A stretch of 64,000 nucleotides of DNA, from NCBI GenBank assembly GCA_027946365.1, contig JAPEUQ010000003.1, forward strand, positions 2,232,001 through 2,296,000. Direction: 5' to 3'. A model generated the notes under the pieces. The model did not search any database. It saw only the letters and a list, made by a program, of their open reading frames with translations, and had not been told where the DNA came from. The translations under genes were made by a program, and so were the position numbers. Within the stretch, counting starts at the first letter, position 1, and each line of letters opens with the position of its first letter. Below, in pieces: positions 22,858 to 36,003 of the stretch. The stretch comes from Kalmusia sp. IMI 367209. Its lineage: Eukaryota > Ascomycota > Dothideomycetes > Pleosporales > Didymosphaeriaceae.

Positions 22858-23858
22858 TCCATCTGTCTCTCGCGGCGCAGTCACTCTGCTTTGCTTTTTG
22901 TTCTGCCCCTCCGTAGCTTTCGACGAATCGAAAATCTCCAGTGCTCAAGATCATGCTCTAATTCTCACTTGCGCATCTGCTTATTGGTATTTCTGAAGCT
23001 TTGACTTAATTGTATCAGCACCCATCAATGAGAGCATGCCTCGTAAGGCTGTAAGGTGGAGATTGCACAGCGATTGGCGGTTAACTAGCCTTGTTCGCTT
23101 TAGCATGGCAATGCCGGGGGCTGCAGACGAGGTGTTGGCCTGGTGTTGGCACCTGCGCTGTGCATCTCTCGACAGCGAGTTTTAAGATGCGGGCCTTCGG
23201 ACATCGAAACATCCACCAAAGGTAAGCCGGAGATGCACCTAACAAACATCAGGCTGCCTGCATGTCCATGCTGCGATGCCATACGTGTCGCCTAATCGGA
23301 GGCGCTCTTTCGTGAGATCTGCGCGGTCAGAAGGAGCCGACACGACAAGCCACATTCGAGGCATTCAATCGGATTGTTTCAGCTCAGCCCGCAACACCTC
23401 GAGTCTCCATCTCCACTTGCACGGCGGTCATTGTTCACGTCACTTTCTACAGGACGCTCTCTCGTGGGTCCATTTAGCTCGCCGGCATGTACCCCTTTCC
23501 GGAGCCTATAGCGCACGGAAGAGCGTCGGCGAGACTTGCGCATTGAGCGCCTTGTGCGACGGCAGTCCGACGTGCATCGATACAGCAGCACAATTATTGT
23601 CTGCGCCCGGGCGGCACAATTGCCTTCCTATTAGATAATCATCTTGCGCATCTTGAGCTTACGCCAGCCCTGTCTTTTGTTCTTTCTTCTCCCTTCACAT
23701 ATTGACAGCTACGGCCACGGCTTCCGCGCTTCAACAACCTTCAAGCCTCCGCTCCGTCGACACAACATCCATCATCCCTGCATTGGACACACGACCCCCG
23801 TCGCGGCCCGACGAACAACAATCAGCAACAATCCCTATGTAGTGGAAAGTCGCCCGAC
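22858..23858. other. Intergenic region, no gene recognised
   Basis: About 1 kb between the GH67 stop and the start of the ankyrin gene. Short frames (for example 23276-23638) carry no recognisable protein features. The right half must hold the ankyrin gene promoter. Confidence 0.45.
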
Positions 23859-25699
23859 ATGCCTGGACACAGTACTATCGCTGCAAGATGCGCAGCCATA
23901 GGCTCTGGTATTGCTCAGGTGCATTGCCTTCTGCCAAGTTCTCCTAGTAACACGACTCACATCTCGAACAGATCATAACGGATACAAGTAGCATTGCGCG
24001 TGGGCTGCGCAATGCCAGACACGACGTCAACGCGATCAATTCCGATCTGCTCGCTATCAAGGTCTCTTTAGACATTGCGCGCGATGACTTTTCCTCCTCA
24101 AACCCTAGTGTGCCTGTGCTGTTGCTTGAAGCCGCGTCTGGATTTCTAGATTGCTGTTCCGCGGCGACTGAACGTGTGCATAAGCCTATCGTGCGCCTCT
24201 CGGCGAGTCAGGATCGCACCGTGCCTTGGCAGGTTCTCAAAGCAGGCGAATTGACGGGCTTGAAAAACGATCTTGAGGCGGTACGGTGTGCATTAGACCT
24301 TCTACTTGATCTTGTCGAACTGTGAGTACGAATTCAATCCGCGAAGTTTACAAGCTAAGAATTGGAAAGGTTTACTGAACCGAAAACTGAGTGTGAGATA
24401 ACTTCCCCAAACAGACGGTCTTTCTTCGACGACACAGATCCGGAAGTATGGCACATGTTCTTAGAAAGAGTTGATGTTGAGCGTAAGCACATTGATGAAA
24501 TCACTCAAGCACGGGTACCCACACTCTACACCTCATTTGACAAGCTGAGGAGGTGTGCCTCGGTCCAATTAGAGGGGCGCAACTCATCGCATGCTTCCCC
24601 GGAACGTCTCAAATTGCGGACTGATCATCTCGGACCACCTGTGACATTCGGCCTCTCCGCGGATCAAGGAAAGAGCTTACCCCCGTCGCCCTCACCTCTG
24701 TCTGTGTCGAGTGGAATCGGAGCTTGGATCGCAAATGTGGTGTCCCAGGCCATTCAATCGCCAGTCGGTGGACCACCATCTTTCAAATTGACAAATCCTC
24801 GCGCGAGCTTCGTGGAGACGATTTCCGAGGAAGATAGGGCACCATCCCGAGGAACTTTCTACTCCGAGAGCATTGCCACTTCAGGGACGCGAACGATTTC
24901 CTCCAGCAAGCTTTCAGCTCCAAAGCGAAGCAGCCATCAGAGAGTTGATTCTCCGATGCTTGTAATGAAAGAGCCCAAGGTGCCCAGATCAAAGACCAAA
25001 AATTCCTTTTACCCCATCGCTTCCACGGTATTCAGCTCAGAGGAGCGATCGATCATCCACCAGAGGCTCACGAATGACAAAATCGCCGTGGCAAAAGACA
25101 CGAGGAGACGCCTTAGCAGAGATCAAAGAGCAGCCCTGGACTGGATCTTGAAGAACATTTCTACTAAAACGACGCCGAGCGAGGTAGAGCAAATCCTATG
25201 GGAAGGCGCCGACCCAAATGCAGCCGACCTGGAATTCGGCCTCGTCATCATCCGCGCCGCGTATACCTTTTCCACCCCCATCTTACGCCTCCTTGTCGAA
25301 TACGGCGCCGACATAACGCAGACTTCGCACACAGCTTACTACTCGGCCATTCACGCCGCCGTTCTTGGCAAGCAGCTCCAGAACGTGCAGTGGCTGGTCG
25401 ATATGGGCATATACTTCGACACACCTAACCAGCAGGGAGAAACGCCGCTGCATCTCGCTGTCAAGACGCCCGGCGGCTATCCGATCGCAAAGTGGCTGTT
25501 GGAGATGGGCGCGGACGTGAATAGAGAGGCGAGGGATGGGACGACGCCGTTCCAGATGGTACTCACGACTACCAAAGTCGATTCGAAAGAGAGGAGCATG
25601 ATGATGGAGTTGTTGCTTGCGCAGGGGGCGGAAGGGGCTTTGAGCGCGGAGAGTACGTTGAGCAGAGGGAAGGGGCTCAGTATCTTGGGTTTGATATGA
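23859..25699 (+). CDS. Ankyrin-repeat protein with helical N-terminal domain
   Basis: Three exons (23859-23918, 23972-24321, 24370-25699) with 53- and 48-nt introns give 579 aa, all phases closing. The first exon encodes only 20 residues. Residues 20-150 (TDTSSIARGLRNARHDVNAI, DLEAVRCALDLLLDLVEL) form a helical bundle resembling the N-terminal domains that precede ankyrin or NACHT modules in many fungal proteins. A Ser/Pro-rich linker follows, then RDQRAALDWILKN and about four ankyrin repeats, the clearest being QGETPLHLAVKTPGGYPIAK and ADVNREARDGTTPFQMVL. The domain order is like fungal NLR-related proteins but without a nucleotide-binding domain. No enzymatic motif. Role unknown; a protein-interaction or recognition function is inference. 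Confidence 0.78.
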
Positions 25700-27064
25700 G
25701 TTGAGCATCCGTGTGAAGACTGTATGCGAAGGTGACGAGTCGAGCGACGAGTTGAGCGTATTCCCGAACATGTCGGAACCAGCCAACAAGGGGCCGGTTC
25801 TCAGCCTAAATCACTTCGACCTCGCACTTCCAGATCAGACGGGAGAGGTCCCGTTGTTGCAAAAGTGAGCTCGAGATCAGAGAACATTCGCAGACTGAAG
25901 GCGTAAAACCCAAGGTATGTATTGCGCACGCTATCTCCCAACTTACGATTCGCTTCCCGATCTAACAATCTAGCAGGGCATGCGCACAATTATGGCAACA
26001 AAGCCTAACCATCATTCACAAACTGTCGCTTTTGCCTCCCTCAACGACGTAGCCCCAGATATTTCTGGGCCATCAACAGGGCGTCAGCAGAGCTGCGATC
26101 AAGTCTGCATAAGTCAACATGAACAACACTTTGATGTTGTGTTTGGCGTGCGCGCGCGAATCGGACGGTTACGTGGTCGAGTCTATTCGGCCCAGATCCT
26201 GTCCAAGAGAAGCCCCTCCGGCATGTTCCGCCGAATCATTCACAGTCAAACGAGATAAATTCGTCACTGTTTTCCGGAATTCGGGTCCCATGTCGCAACG
26301 TCCTGTTACCCTACACTTCCTCAGGGAGTTTAATGGGACGGGTGTAGATTGACGACGTGAGGAGCCCGCGCTGCGACAGTAAGGAAAAGTCTCCATGTGC
26401 TAGGTAGTTCGCAGCAATCAAACTCAGTCGAGATCCATAGATAAAAAAAACTATTTTATTATGTCGAAAGACAATGCATTGTGCTGCGTGAACAACTCCA
26501 CTCTGGTATAGGGCGTGTGCGTGTTTCTACAACTAACGACTCTGGGGCAGCCCTCGTCAGACTTGAGAATCAACCTCTTAGTTTCCCCTCCTGTCTAATT
26601 CCTGCCTAATGATAGATTGCTTCTGCAACGGCAGATGAGTATCGTGCAGCAACTGTCTGAGGTTTGCATATCTCGCATAAACGTCGGAAGTATTGACCAG
26701 CTCAGCCAACCCAATGTATTTGTAAAATAGTCATTGAGCATTTACCCCGATGCAATCGACTCATTCGAAGTGCTACATCCTCACTCCAATATGTGGTACG
26801 CCCCGGCGGATGCGACATTAGCACAGCAGCTACCAGTGCATAGTCAGATGACGGCATCTTGTGCTTCACTAGACATTGGTCACGCACGGGATAAAAGCGC
26901 AAGTTGCTAGCTTTCGCTAATTCATCAAAAATACTTTGAACATATCATCGAGCTCGTAGGTATCTGATAGAGAGAGATGGTATCTAGCAAGGAGGCAAAA
27001 CAATACGACGGAACCGCTTTCATCAACATCCCTCATTAACATTAACCATACACAGCGGGCAACA
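25700..27064. other. Intergenic region, no gene recognised
   Basis: About 1.4 kb between convergent genes. It contains short unsupported frames and an A/T run near 26443-26460 (AAAAAAACTATTTTATTA) that could serve a 3' end. Nothing else recognised. Confidence 0.45.
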
Positions 27065-29045
27065 CTACTTCGCGACCTCGGTGGTGGGCGCGACGTGCTC
27101 GCCGGCCTCTTCCTCGACAACGCTGTGTCTGCGGTCGCGACCGATGTAATTCGAGTCGGGCAGCATGTTCAAGATGTCTTCCTGCTTGTCCGTGGGGCGC
27201 TGGTGCAGCCAGAAGAGGATGCCGCCGACGAAGGCGAGGATGGCGACGATCATGTAGTTCCAGACGAGGTAAGGGTCCTCGGAGACGGAGGTGAAAGCCT
27301 GGCCGAGGGCGTTGGAGAAGGCGGACATGAAGTGCCAGTACGAGGTGACGACGGAACGCATGTTCTTGGGCGCCTTTGTGAAGGCGTACTCGAGACCCGT
27401 GATGGAGGTGAAGATCTCGGAGAAGCCGATGAAGACGTAGGGCACGGATTGGATCCACACGTTGAGCGGGGAGGGAACGTCGCAGTCGTTCATGTACTTG
27501 CCGCAGTGGGTGGACTTGTAGATCTTGTCCTGGATGACGGTGGCGGCGATCATGGCCATGGAGGCAAGCATGAAACCGACGGCCATACGCTTGATGGGCG
27601 TGAAGCGGATGCCCTTCTTGCGGAGGTAGGGGTACAGGAAGTTGTCGACGATGGGAATGAAGATGACGAGGGAGATGGGGTTGAGATTGGTGATGACGTC
27701 GTTGGGTACACCGTTGAGCGTCATAGTAGCGGCCTGCGAGACAAGGTTGTTGTTCATCTGGTTGTACGAGAGCCCTAGTGAAGGTCAGCGATAGTTCTAG
27801 TCAAGCATCAGTGAGCAAGTGACTTACAGTAGAGGGGAATCCAGGTGAAGCAGGAGCAGGCACGAAGACCACGAGCAACCTGGTCAACCCAAGCGTCGTC
27901 GAACTGCATCCATTCCGGCTTGCGATCTCCAAGGTGGCTGGGTTTCACATCTTCCCAGAATCTCTCCGACTTCAAGTTCTTACGGGTCGTAAGGGGGTTG
28001 ATTGACCACTTGCCCTTTTGCGCCAGGGACCAAAGTTTGAATGCACGGAGGACGATGGAGCCAGTAGGCGGGCTCTTGTGGTACATGTTTCGGCAGAAGA
28101 ACAGGACCAGCGGGCAGAGGCAGAACAAGATGGTCGGCAGCAGGTATGAGCACCAGAAACCGATGTACTTCTCGACGTAAACCATGGAGATCTGACCGGT
28201 AAGGGATCCGATGTTGATGAACATGTAGAAGTACAGGAAGATACGGGAGAGTGTGATGTTCGGGTCTGAAATCACACGCTCCCCAGTCTTGGGATCCTTG
28301 ATCACACGCGGCTTCGTTTGCTTGTACTGCTCAGCAATGAGCGGCGAAATGTTAGCCTTGAAAGCCCCCGTTCCGAAACCGAGGATGATAACACCAAGGA
28401 TGAAAGGCGCAATAGCCTTTCCGCTGGCAAGCACTGTCGGTAGCGCAGAGACGATCAGGAGAATGTGGCCGACGATGGAGAAGGCGATGGCAATGAAGAT
28501 GGTGTTGAAGCGTCCAAGGTATTCGTCTGCAATGATGGCGCCGATGATTGGAGTGGTGTAAGACCAGAACTGGTTGAAAAGAACGATACCCGTAGACGCT
28601 CGCTGACCCATGCCGAGGGCACCAGGCTGGCCCTCTGATGCGGGATCCTTACCAGTCGGGTGGCCTGGGGGGAGCGGATGTTGAATGAAATTAGTGTCTT
28701 TATATCATGTTAGACATGAACTTTATTTGTGGTTGGGGTTGACCTACAGACGACGGAACAACCATAGTAACCGAAACGCTCGCAGAGCTCGACGAAAGCG
28801 ACAGTGAAAGTGATCCACGGAATCTTGCCAGAGACACGGGGTAGAGTCACGAGCTCCTCCGCGGTGGGCTCCTCTCCCTCGAGATCAGCCTCAAACTCAA
28901 CCGGTGCATGTCCATGAACAACGCTGTCGCTGGTGCTTGCGCGAGCGAGCGCCTCCTTCTCGTTAGCCTCGTACATAGGCGTCGCAACCTTGGGCTCATA
29001 GCTCATGGCTAAGTCCACTTGGTTCTGTGCGGCGGAGAGAGCCAT
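27065..29045 (-). CDS. Proton-coupled di/tripeptide transporter (PTR2/POT family)
   Basis: Plasma-membrane H+/oligopeptide symporter. Three exons (29045-28748, 28697-27828, 27774-27065) with 50- and 53-nt introns give 625 aa, normal for fungal PTR2. The POT signature ELCERFGYYG is near residue 90. Splicing at intron 1 rebuilds CSVVYTNFIQHPLPPG, and at intron 2 WIPLYWLSYNQMNNNL, both family-typical. About 12 membrane helices are visible, including PFILGVIILGFGTGAFKANI and the C-terminal EYAFTKAPKNMRSVVTSYWH block. The Glu-rich N-terminus and tail (VVEEEAGEH) are cytosolic. Neighbouring secreted peptidases at 30.5-36 kb could supply its substrates (inference). Confidence 0.95.
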
Positions 29046-30514
29046 GCTGGGCGATGTCTGTCCTGGTTGGGACCGTGGGACAGCCTAATATTAAATACGA
29101 TGGAGCGGGGTGGACAGGTCGCTGAGCCCGAGTGACAGGGCGAGCAGCTGAAATTATACCTGCACGGGAGACGCGCAGCGGCAAATGCGAGCACGAACCC
29201 CATGATAGCGACGTTCTGTTTCGAGCAGGTGAGTTACAGTACGCTGTTGCAATCAGAATGGTGGCCTCGGCGTAGATCGCGCTTGGAAGCTCAAGAGCTT
29301 CTGCGTTATCAAACGCCAATTCTCTGCGCCGCCTAGAGACACGCAGAATGCTATCGCCAAGGGTTGCTGAAGCGTTCTGGACTTGGCGCAAAGGGGCAAT
29401 CAAATGTCGCGATGCAGGGTGTCGCATCCTTAACCCTGCTGTCGCTCAGCCTAGTCCGAACCAATTGCCAGGCAAGGTCGACTTTATCATGCTCCAGCAA
29501 TCACCCAGAAGTCTCGCTGAGCAATTCGCTGTTCGTGACGCTGCCGTGGAGCTGTCGTGGAGAGGGTTGTTCGATGATGGCTTGCCACGACTCTTGGTGT
29601 AATGGGCTCCATCACACCAGTGCCTTGACCCGACTTGGCCTGCTGGAACACCTTGGCGGATTGCCTCCACGGGTGCTCCCCGCACGAAAACGATTGTCAA
29701 TGCGCATACGAGTTATCAGCTGCGCTAGGTTGGATTCAGCAGGTTATCTTGTTCTTTCTCGGCGTTGGGAGGCATACGAGCCAGTCACAAGTCTGCATCA
29801 CCACCTCGCGATCGCATCCGTGCAGCAACCATTACGGGGCCCGCCGCCTTCTGCCCAGCTTCGAGAACTCGGTGCACGCCAATGCCTTTGCTTATCGTAT
29901 CACGTTTTGGGGAAGGGGGCCGATGCACTGAAGGCGACGGCTGAGGCACACGCGGCGGGCGCCACATGCGGAATCACGCATTTGCTAGATCCGCGAATAA
30001 CTGGCAATAACCTCATTCCTCCGCACAATGTGCCGTTGATATGCGGTCGCAACGATCAATCGTGGTCAGACCATGGCCTGCATGTCACCGTGGCGGGAGT
30101 TTGCCCAGTTGTCCTATCGGTCTTGGGCGAATCCTTTTCCAAGAACATCGGACGAGGCATCGACCCATTGCGACTCACGCACTCACTTCTCATGTCGCTA
30201 TCGATCGAGGCATGCGAAGTCCGGTGTCCACGCTGTTCGGTGTAACCGAGAGCCCAGAAGCGCGGATTCGTTAGCACGGCGCGCTGCAGACATTCGATTC
30301 CAACCACCAGGTAGCGGGTGACCAGGAGGATTCAGCAGCAAGGGTGAATAGGCTGCTTCTTCCGACATACTGCCAGGTACCACTTGCATCAAATTGAGGA
30401 AACGATTGAGAGGTGTGTATAATAGCATTATGCATTAAAAAGAGTTTCTGTCGATGTGGGCAGCATAGGGCGCCCTCAACGAAGATCTCGTGTAGCTAAG
30501 ATGATCACTGTCGA
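29046..30514. other. Intergenic region, no gene recognised
   Basis: About 1.5 kb with the PTR2 promoter at its left end and the 3' end of the DPP V gene at its right. A 293-codon frame at 29364-30245 opens on TTG and has no recognisable domain, so it was not called. Confidence 0.45.
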
Positions 30515-32845
30515 CTACTCGCCGATCGCATTCGAGTCTAGAGGGGTACCTTTAGACCAGTGGTTGATCCAGTTGAAGACTTCAGTGTTCCAAAAGAGCG
30601 AGTTTTCAGCCTTCAACACGTGGTGATTCTCGTCTGGGAAGTTCAGGAAACGCGATGGGATGCCCTTCGTCTGCAAGATGTTGAACAGCGAAAGACCGTC
30701 GCTTTCAGGCAGACGGTAGTCGAGAGTGTTGTGTATGACGAACTGAGGAGTGCTCCAGTTGGCGACATGGTCTTGGGGATTGAACTTAGAGTAGGTTGTG
30801 TTCTCTGCCCAGATAGGTCCCAGGTAGTCATGTCGCATGAACCACAATTCCTCAGTCGAGAAAGCAGACTCCGTGTTCGAGATACCGTCGTGGGTGACGA
30901 TGGCTTTGAATTCACGTCCAAGATCATGGCCTTGAATCCAATTGGTCATGTACTACAAGAGGTCAGTGTGCATCTCGTCGGTGCCTTATGGGACAACTTA
31001 CTCCACCGTAGCTCGCACCAGCAACGATGCCGTTCTTGGTATCGATAAAGGAAGAGAGATTATCCCTCACGTACTCCCAACCAAGGACAACATCATAATA
31101 GGGATAGCTACCCCATTCGCCAGCAATTCGATCGGTCAACTCTTGGCCAAAGCCAGTGCTACCTGTTGGGTTTGGAGCTACCACGACATAGCCTTGGTCG
31201 GCCCAAACTTGCAAGTTCCATCGTGTAGACCAGGTGTTTGCATTCGCACCCTGGGGTCCGCCGTGAACGATGTACGCAAGCGGATATTTGTTATCCTCGC
31301 TAAAGTTGCTTGGCTTAACAACAAGCGCATGCAGTTGCTGGTCGAAATCTGGAAGAGAACCGTCGTAGAAGAATTCGGAGAGGGTGTGCGGTCCGAGACC
31401 AGCCAAATCCTCATCGGACTCTACGGCTGAGAAGAGAACATTCTGGGTGCCATCCGTGGAAAGAGTGTAGTAATCGATCGATGTCCAGATTGCGTTCGCT
31501 GCCACGAGAAGTGAAGAATCGGGCAGAACCGCAATGCCACTCACAGAGGTAACAGCTGTCAGGTTCTCGGGCTTGAAATCGGCATCGCTTGACAAGGGCA
31601 CGTTGAATGCGCGTGTCCTCGCGTAATCCTCTGCTGTAGTGAAGATGGACTCGCCATCGGGAGCCCAAACAATAGAAGACGCTGACCTGTCCCAGTCTGG
31701 CGCCAGCCCTTTCCAATTGCTTGTCGACACATCGCCAGTGCTGTAGCCGCCCTTTTCAATGTCGACCACGTAGAGCTTGACTCTGTCAGACTCGTAGTAT
31801 TCGCCATCCTGCTGATAGTATGCAAGCTTCGAACTATCAGGGGAGAACACAGGGTTTCCAGAAGCACCCTGGTGGCCGGCCTCGTAAGCCTCGGAGCCAG
31901 GACCGTTCAAAGCTTTAGCAGCAGAAGACCCATCAAATGCACCGACATAGATATAGCTAGCTGTGTAGTTGGCCTTGTTTAGATGCGGCGCCTTGCTCAG
32001 GAAAGCATAGGTAGACCCGTCAGGGCTGATGTCGTAGTCACCGCTTCCACCAAATGGTTGCACAGGGCTTTCCGGTCGCGTTACATTGTACTTGATGTCT
32101 TGAAGCAGGTTTCGCAGCCCGGACTCAGCTAGAGAGTATCCTGAGTCCGCAAGCAACGCGCCAGCGAATACCGCATAACGCTGCTTAGTGAGCCATGTAT
32201 CCCAGTGACGCGCATAGATATCGTTGTAGAGTCGACCAGTGTGTCGCGCAGGCGGTGCCAGTTCTTCGTTATAGGCCGTCCCGTTCGGGTACGCTAGGGA
32301 GTTGACTAGGAAGCGCAAGTCTCCCGACGAGGTGTTGGCGACTTTAAGGCCCGAGAACGGCGCGTCAAGCGAAGCTACTAGTTTGCTTTTCAAGTTAAGC
32401 TTTGGATTACATCGCATGGCGACGAAGATGTGCGTACCTTGCCGATGGGTCTGAAAGATCGCCTATCCAGAGGGTGACGCCTCCCGGTACGTCCTCGTTT
32501 GTTCCATTGATGTAAAGGACCCCGGTTTCTGTTCCCGGCAACCAGACAGCCTCGTTCACCTCACTAGCATTCAGTCCAGAGTCTGTAATCTTGCCAGTCT
32601 CGAGGTCCAACAGTTGCCATGCGTGGGCTGTAGACTGTTCCTCGAACGAGTACTGGGAATAAGAGAACAGCGCAACCTTGCCAGAGGGGTTCGGCACAGG
32701 TACACCGCGTCGAGGAGCTTGAAGCGCCTGTCTTGAGGTTTGTTAGGCGCCGTCAGAACAATGGCACGAGGAACACATACTTGGGCGTGATTGCGAAAGC
32801 TCCAGAAGCAGCCAATGCGGCTATGATGCCAAAGTATCGCGCCAT
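30515..32845 (-). CDS. dppV: Secreted dipeptidyl-peptidase V (S9 family)
   Basis: Serine exopeptidase releasing dipeptides from extracellular peptides. Four exons (32845-32781, 32731-32438, 32385-31002, 30952-30515), introns 49, 52 and 49 nt, give 726 aa, the usual DPP V length. MARYFGIIAALAASGAFA is the signal peptide. A beta-propeller-like N-terminal part begins LQAPRRGVPVPNPSGKVALF. The alpha/beta-hydrolase domain includes PLAYIVHGGPQGA and the nucleophile motif GASYGG with Ser578, which is completed as GASYGGYMTNWIQG only after the last intron is removed. The Asp lies in the LPESDG region and the His in FPDENHHVL. Intron 1 uses the CAAG acceptor at 32732, which restores ITPKQALQAPRRG; the CAG 4 nt downstream would break the frame. 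Many N-glycosylation sequons. Confidence 0.94.
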
Positions 32846-34776
32846 GCTTGCCAAGACTCAATTGAAGCTCTTCGGTCACGGTAAGCAACAACGAAGCTTT
32901 GCACGACCCCTTCCAAGAGTAAAGTGGAGGTGGAGGTACAGGGCAAATTATGCGGCCGCGGGGTACTTGTAGAACATGGCTCCGTGAGCACTTTGCTTCA
33001 CGCCATCCTCACTATTATGGTCTAAGGTCGTGTACGCTCATCCATCATTTCGATGACGAAGGATGCTGCTGAGTCTCCTTCCTCATCGGGCTTTCGCGTA
33101 CATGCGCATCGTAATCTCGCAGGCTGAAGCTTGTTCCCGACTCCAACGCGGTTCCCCAGGCGGTTGGTTCTTGATTATTAGGTTGCTTGGCGGAGTGGAA
33201 CTTACCTCGGAGAGGCAAAATGGCAGCGCAGACGATGCTAAGAGGGGCGCCATAGGAGCGTTCGGCCGTACTGTGCGCTCTCCATCGATGGATGATCCAC
33301 CATTGATAGAAGAAGATGGATTTGTATGGATTTCGCGTTCGCAGTGTAGTACCCAAAGTCTCCCGAGCGCTGGGAAGGAAGCGTACTGATGCCTGGACCG
33401 ACGCTGCACGACAGGGTACCCCTCTCGCCAATGCATCCTGCCTTCCTTCAGCGTGAAAATTGATAGGGCCAGTTCCTGGAAGAGTGCCGCATCCCGAGGG
33501 CGTAATAACGTCAAGGCTCTCTTAAATCACGCGCCTCTGTATTGCTTGCGGGTCCGAGCGTGCGGCGCGGTAGACTCTTGGACCCGCTTCAGAGTAAGGC
33601 CAGGCCATTGACCGATCGCGAAGTTGTTTGAATGCTGACACCCTTGGCGATCTGCCGAGGCCAGCGCCGGGCACGAAAAGCGGTGATTGGTACTGGAAAT
33701 TGCAAAGACATGGAATGCGCAAGGCAATGCTCAGGGCTGATCGAATTTAAAGTAATGGATGCTACCTATAGGCCTGTCAGTGATAAGGTCTAGGTGATGG
33801 GTGTCGCGAGTTATCGATGGCCAACGTTCTTGCCTTAGAACGCGCAGTCACGTGTGCGCTCGTCATCCTACTCTTGCGCACATCCAAGGCAACCTTGCTC
33901 AACAGCAAGTACTTCGCGAAATTCCTCCAAGATAACTAGAGACTTTATGCGATGACCTACAATATACCCTTTCTTGTAGAGCAAGGAGAAAGGCTTCGAC
34001 CACGTACTATACAATAGAGTCTTAGGCGGTAACCAAAATGATATTGTTCGCAACGAGAGAAATCGCCTAGAGAGAAGTCACAAAGGGCCTCGAGAAGCCA
34101 AGCCCACGTCTCGCGTAGAGACTACAGTTGAGCTAATCCGATGATCTCCAGTTGAATCAAAGGGTAGTACATGACAATGCCCAGAACGAAAAGACTAGCA
34201 CATGACGCCTGAAGATTGTGATGACTTGGAATGTTCGGATCTTTTCGACATCGACCCTTGCGAGATGGACACCAATGGTCGGGAGGTACTCCGAAGTATA
34301 GGAGTTTGTGGAGAATCACAACGGTAGATCCCAGCATCTATTATGTGGAACCGGAGAGAGATACGAATAGTACAACATAGCCATTTTCTGCAAAGCCATT
34401 CTTCTGTGTCGTTATCTACCTCGTTATACTTTCTTTGAGTGACCGACATGAGAACATTACACGAGGCACTGGCGTCGACAAGCTGGTATTACTATCGACT
34501 TAACGACCCCAACACCAAACACCCATCACCGTTCCTCAACATCACATTACCCCAAGAGATACACTACGCACTGTCACAGATTGAAGGTCTACACTCAAAC
34601 GCCATCGAAGTGCATTAACATGCAAGATGCCTCTATATTCCACGTCTGCAAGCGCTATCAGACGCGAACGACCTACTCTAAGAACCCACCACACGAGACA
34701 TAACACCACACAAAGCTCCATCTACATACCACATTGCCCTATGTCAGGGCCGACCCCCCAATACGCTTCCAACCAA
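32846..34776. other. Intergenic region, no gene recognised
   Basis: About 1.9 kb between the DPP V start and the 3' end of the astacin-like gene. Several short overlapping frames (33045-34449) lack any motif. It holds the DPP V promoter; nothing else was recognised. Confidence 0.45.
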
Positions 34777-36003
34777 TTAATTCGGATCCATCCACGGATA
34801 CGTCTTCACAACCCACTCAATATCCAACCGACTCGGCTCGACGCGCCAGGGCAAAAACTTCTCGATGCGCCCCTCATCATCGTTGCCCACGAGCGTGCAA
34901 GGCGCCGTATTCGATGCGGTGCAATCCTCGCCCGGCTTGAGATCCGCAGCGCTCGGGTAGTGCATGATGCTCTTGGAATCATACCTATCGCTGCGGCTCG
35001 CGACCTGCCAGAAGAGGCCGTGTCCGTCGCGCCAGCGCGGATCGCCCCCCGCCCACGTCTGCACGAAGTCGGCGCCCTTGAAGTCGTACTTGACCGCGTT
35101 GACGATGTTGTCGCAGAGGTCCTTGGTCGTGGCGAAGGGGTTGTCGCGCTTGAGCTTTGCGTATTTGGCGTCGAAGGCGAAGACGTTGTGGCAGCGGTAT
35201 TCGACGTGGTGATGTCCTGTAGGTATTTGCGTTAGCCATGGTCTAAAAGGTATTGGAAGGAACCTGGGGTTTTCTGAGATATAAGTTACTGAGGTGGACT
35301 TACGGTCGTCGCGCTGGTGCTCGTGAGCCATCCCGAGGGCGTGGCCGATCTCATGGACCATTATGGGGTCGGTGTTGCCTTCGCCGAACATGATCTTCAT
35401 AGCGTAGGGTACGGGTGGGATTTCCTGGACGAAGCCGATTGTAGATGATCCGCTAAAGCCCGCGGCGTGCGACCATACTATCACGAGGGTATTGAAGCTA
35501 AGTTGCGGGTTCCCTTGATATCGTCAGCAAACACACCCTCTATACTGTTCAACTCCAGACGTACAGTTGTTCCCAGGCCCCACGCCATTGGAATCGTAGC
35601 AATACAACGGGTTTCCATGCTCGTCCAGCGTCTCCTCAAACTCCAACCCATGTCCCGTTTCCGGCGATGCAGGGCCCAGCATTTTCAACCAAGCGTCGAT
35701 GCCTTCGACCTTGAAGTGGCTCTGCAGCTTTTGGCGAGTGCTGGCGAATTCAAAGCAGTACTGTATCACCACCTTGTTCTCGGAATTGCGCGGCCAGGGC
35801 CGAGGTCCGCCATATTGCTGCATGCCTAGGAGGTCAGCGGAACCTTGGGCGGGGCTGATGGTACCATTGGCGAGATTGGCGAAGGTGGCGAGGTTCTTAA
35901 GTGTAAGTGCAAAGGGATTGCCGCAGAATGGCGGGCTAAGGGACTCGGAGAGGCTCGAGGTGACGGCAAGGCCGACGATGGTGAGGAGCTTAAGCACAAT
36001 CAT
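34777..36003 (-). CDS. Secreted zinc metalloprotease, astacin-type (M12A)
   Basis: Three exons (36003-35565, 35513-35304, 35216-34777), introns 51 and 87 nt, give 362 aa. MIVLKLLTIVGLAVTSSLS is the signal peptide. The active site reads H200-E-x2-H204-x2-G-x2-H210-E211, the full astacin signature. The Met-turn follows as SIMHYPS, with the Met and Tyr expected for the family. The N-terminal part (ISPAQGSADLLGMQQYGGPRPWP) may be a short propeptide. Cysteines (FCGNPF, QYCFEF, YRCHNVF, LCDNI, EDCTAS, PCTLVG) suit disulphides in a secreted enzyme. Family knowledge: M12A enzymes are endopeptidases. Inference: with DPP V and PTR2 nearby it belongs to extracellular protein use or host interaction. Confidence 0.88.

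Noticed and set aside
29364..30245. 293-codon plus-strand frame
   Set aside because: Opens on TTG, has no recognisable domain, signal peptide or family resemblance, and lies between two well-supported genes. Most likely chance.
34627..35235. 202-codon plus-strand frame
   Set aside because: Antisense to exon 3 of the astacin-type gene, whose active-site signature and splice phases are clear.
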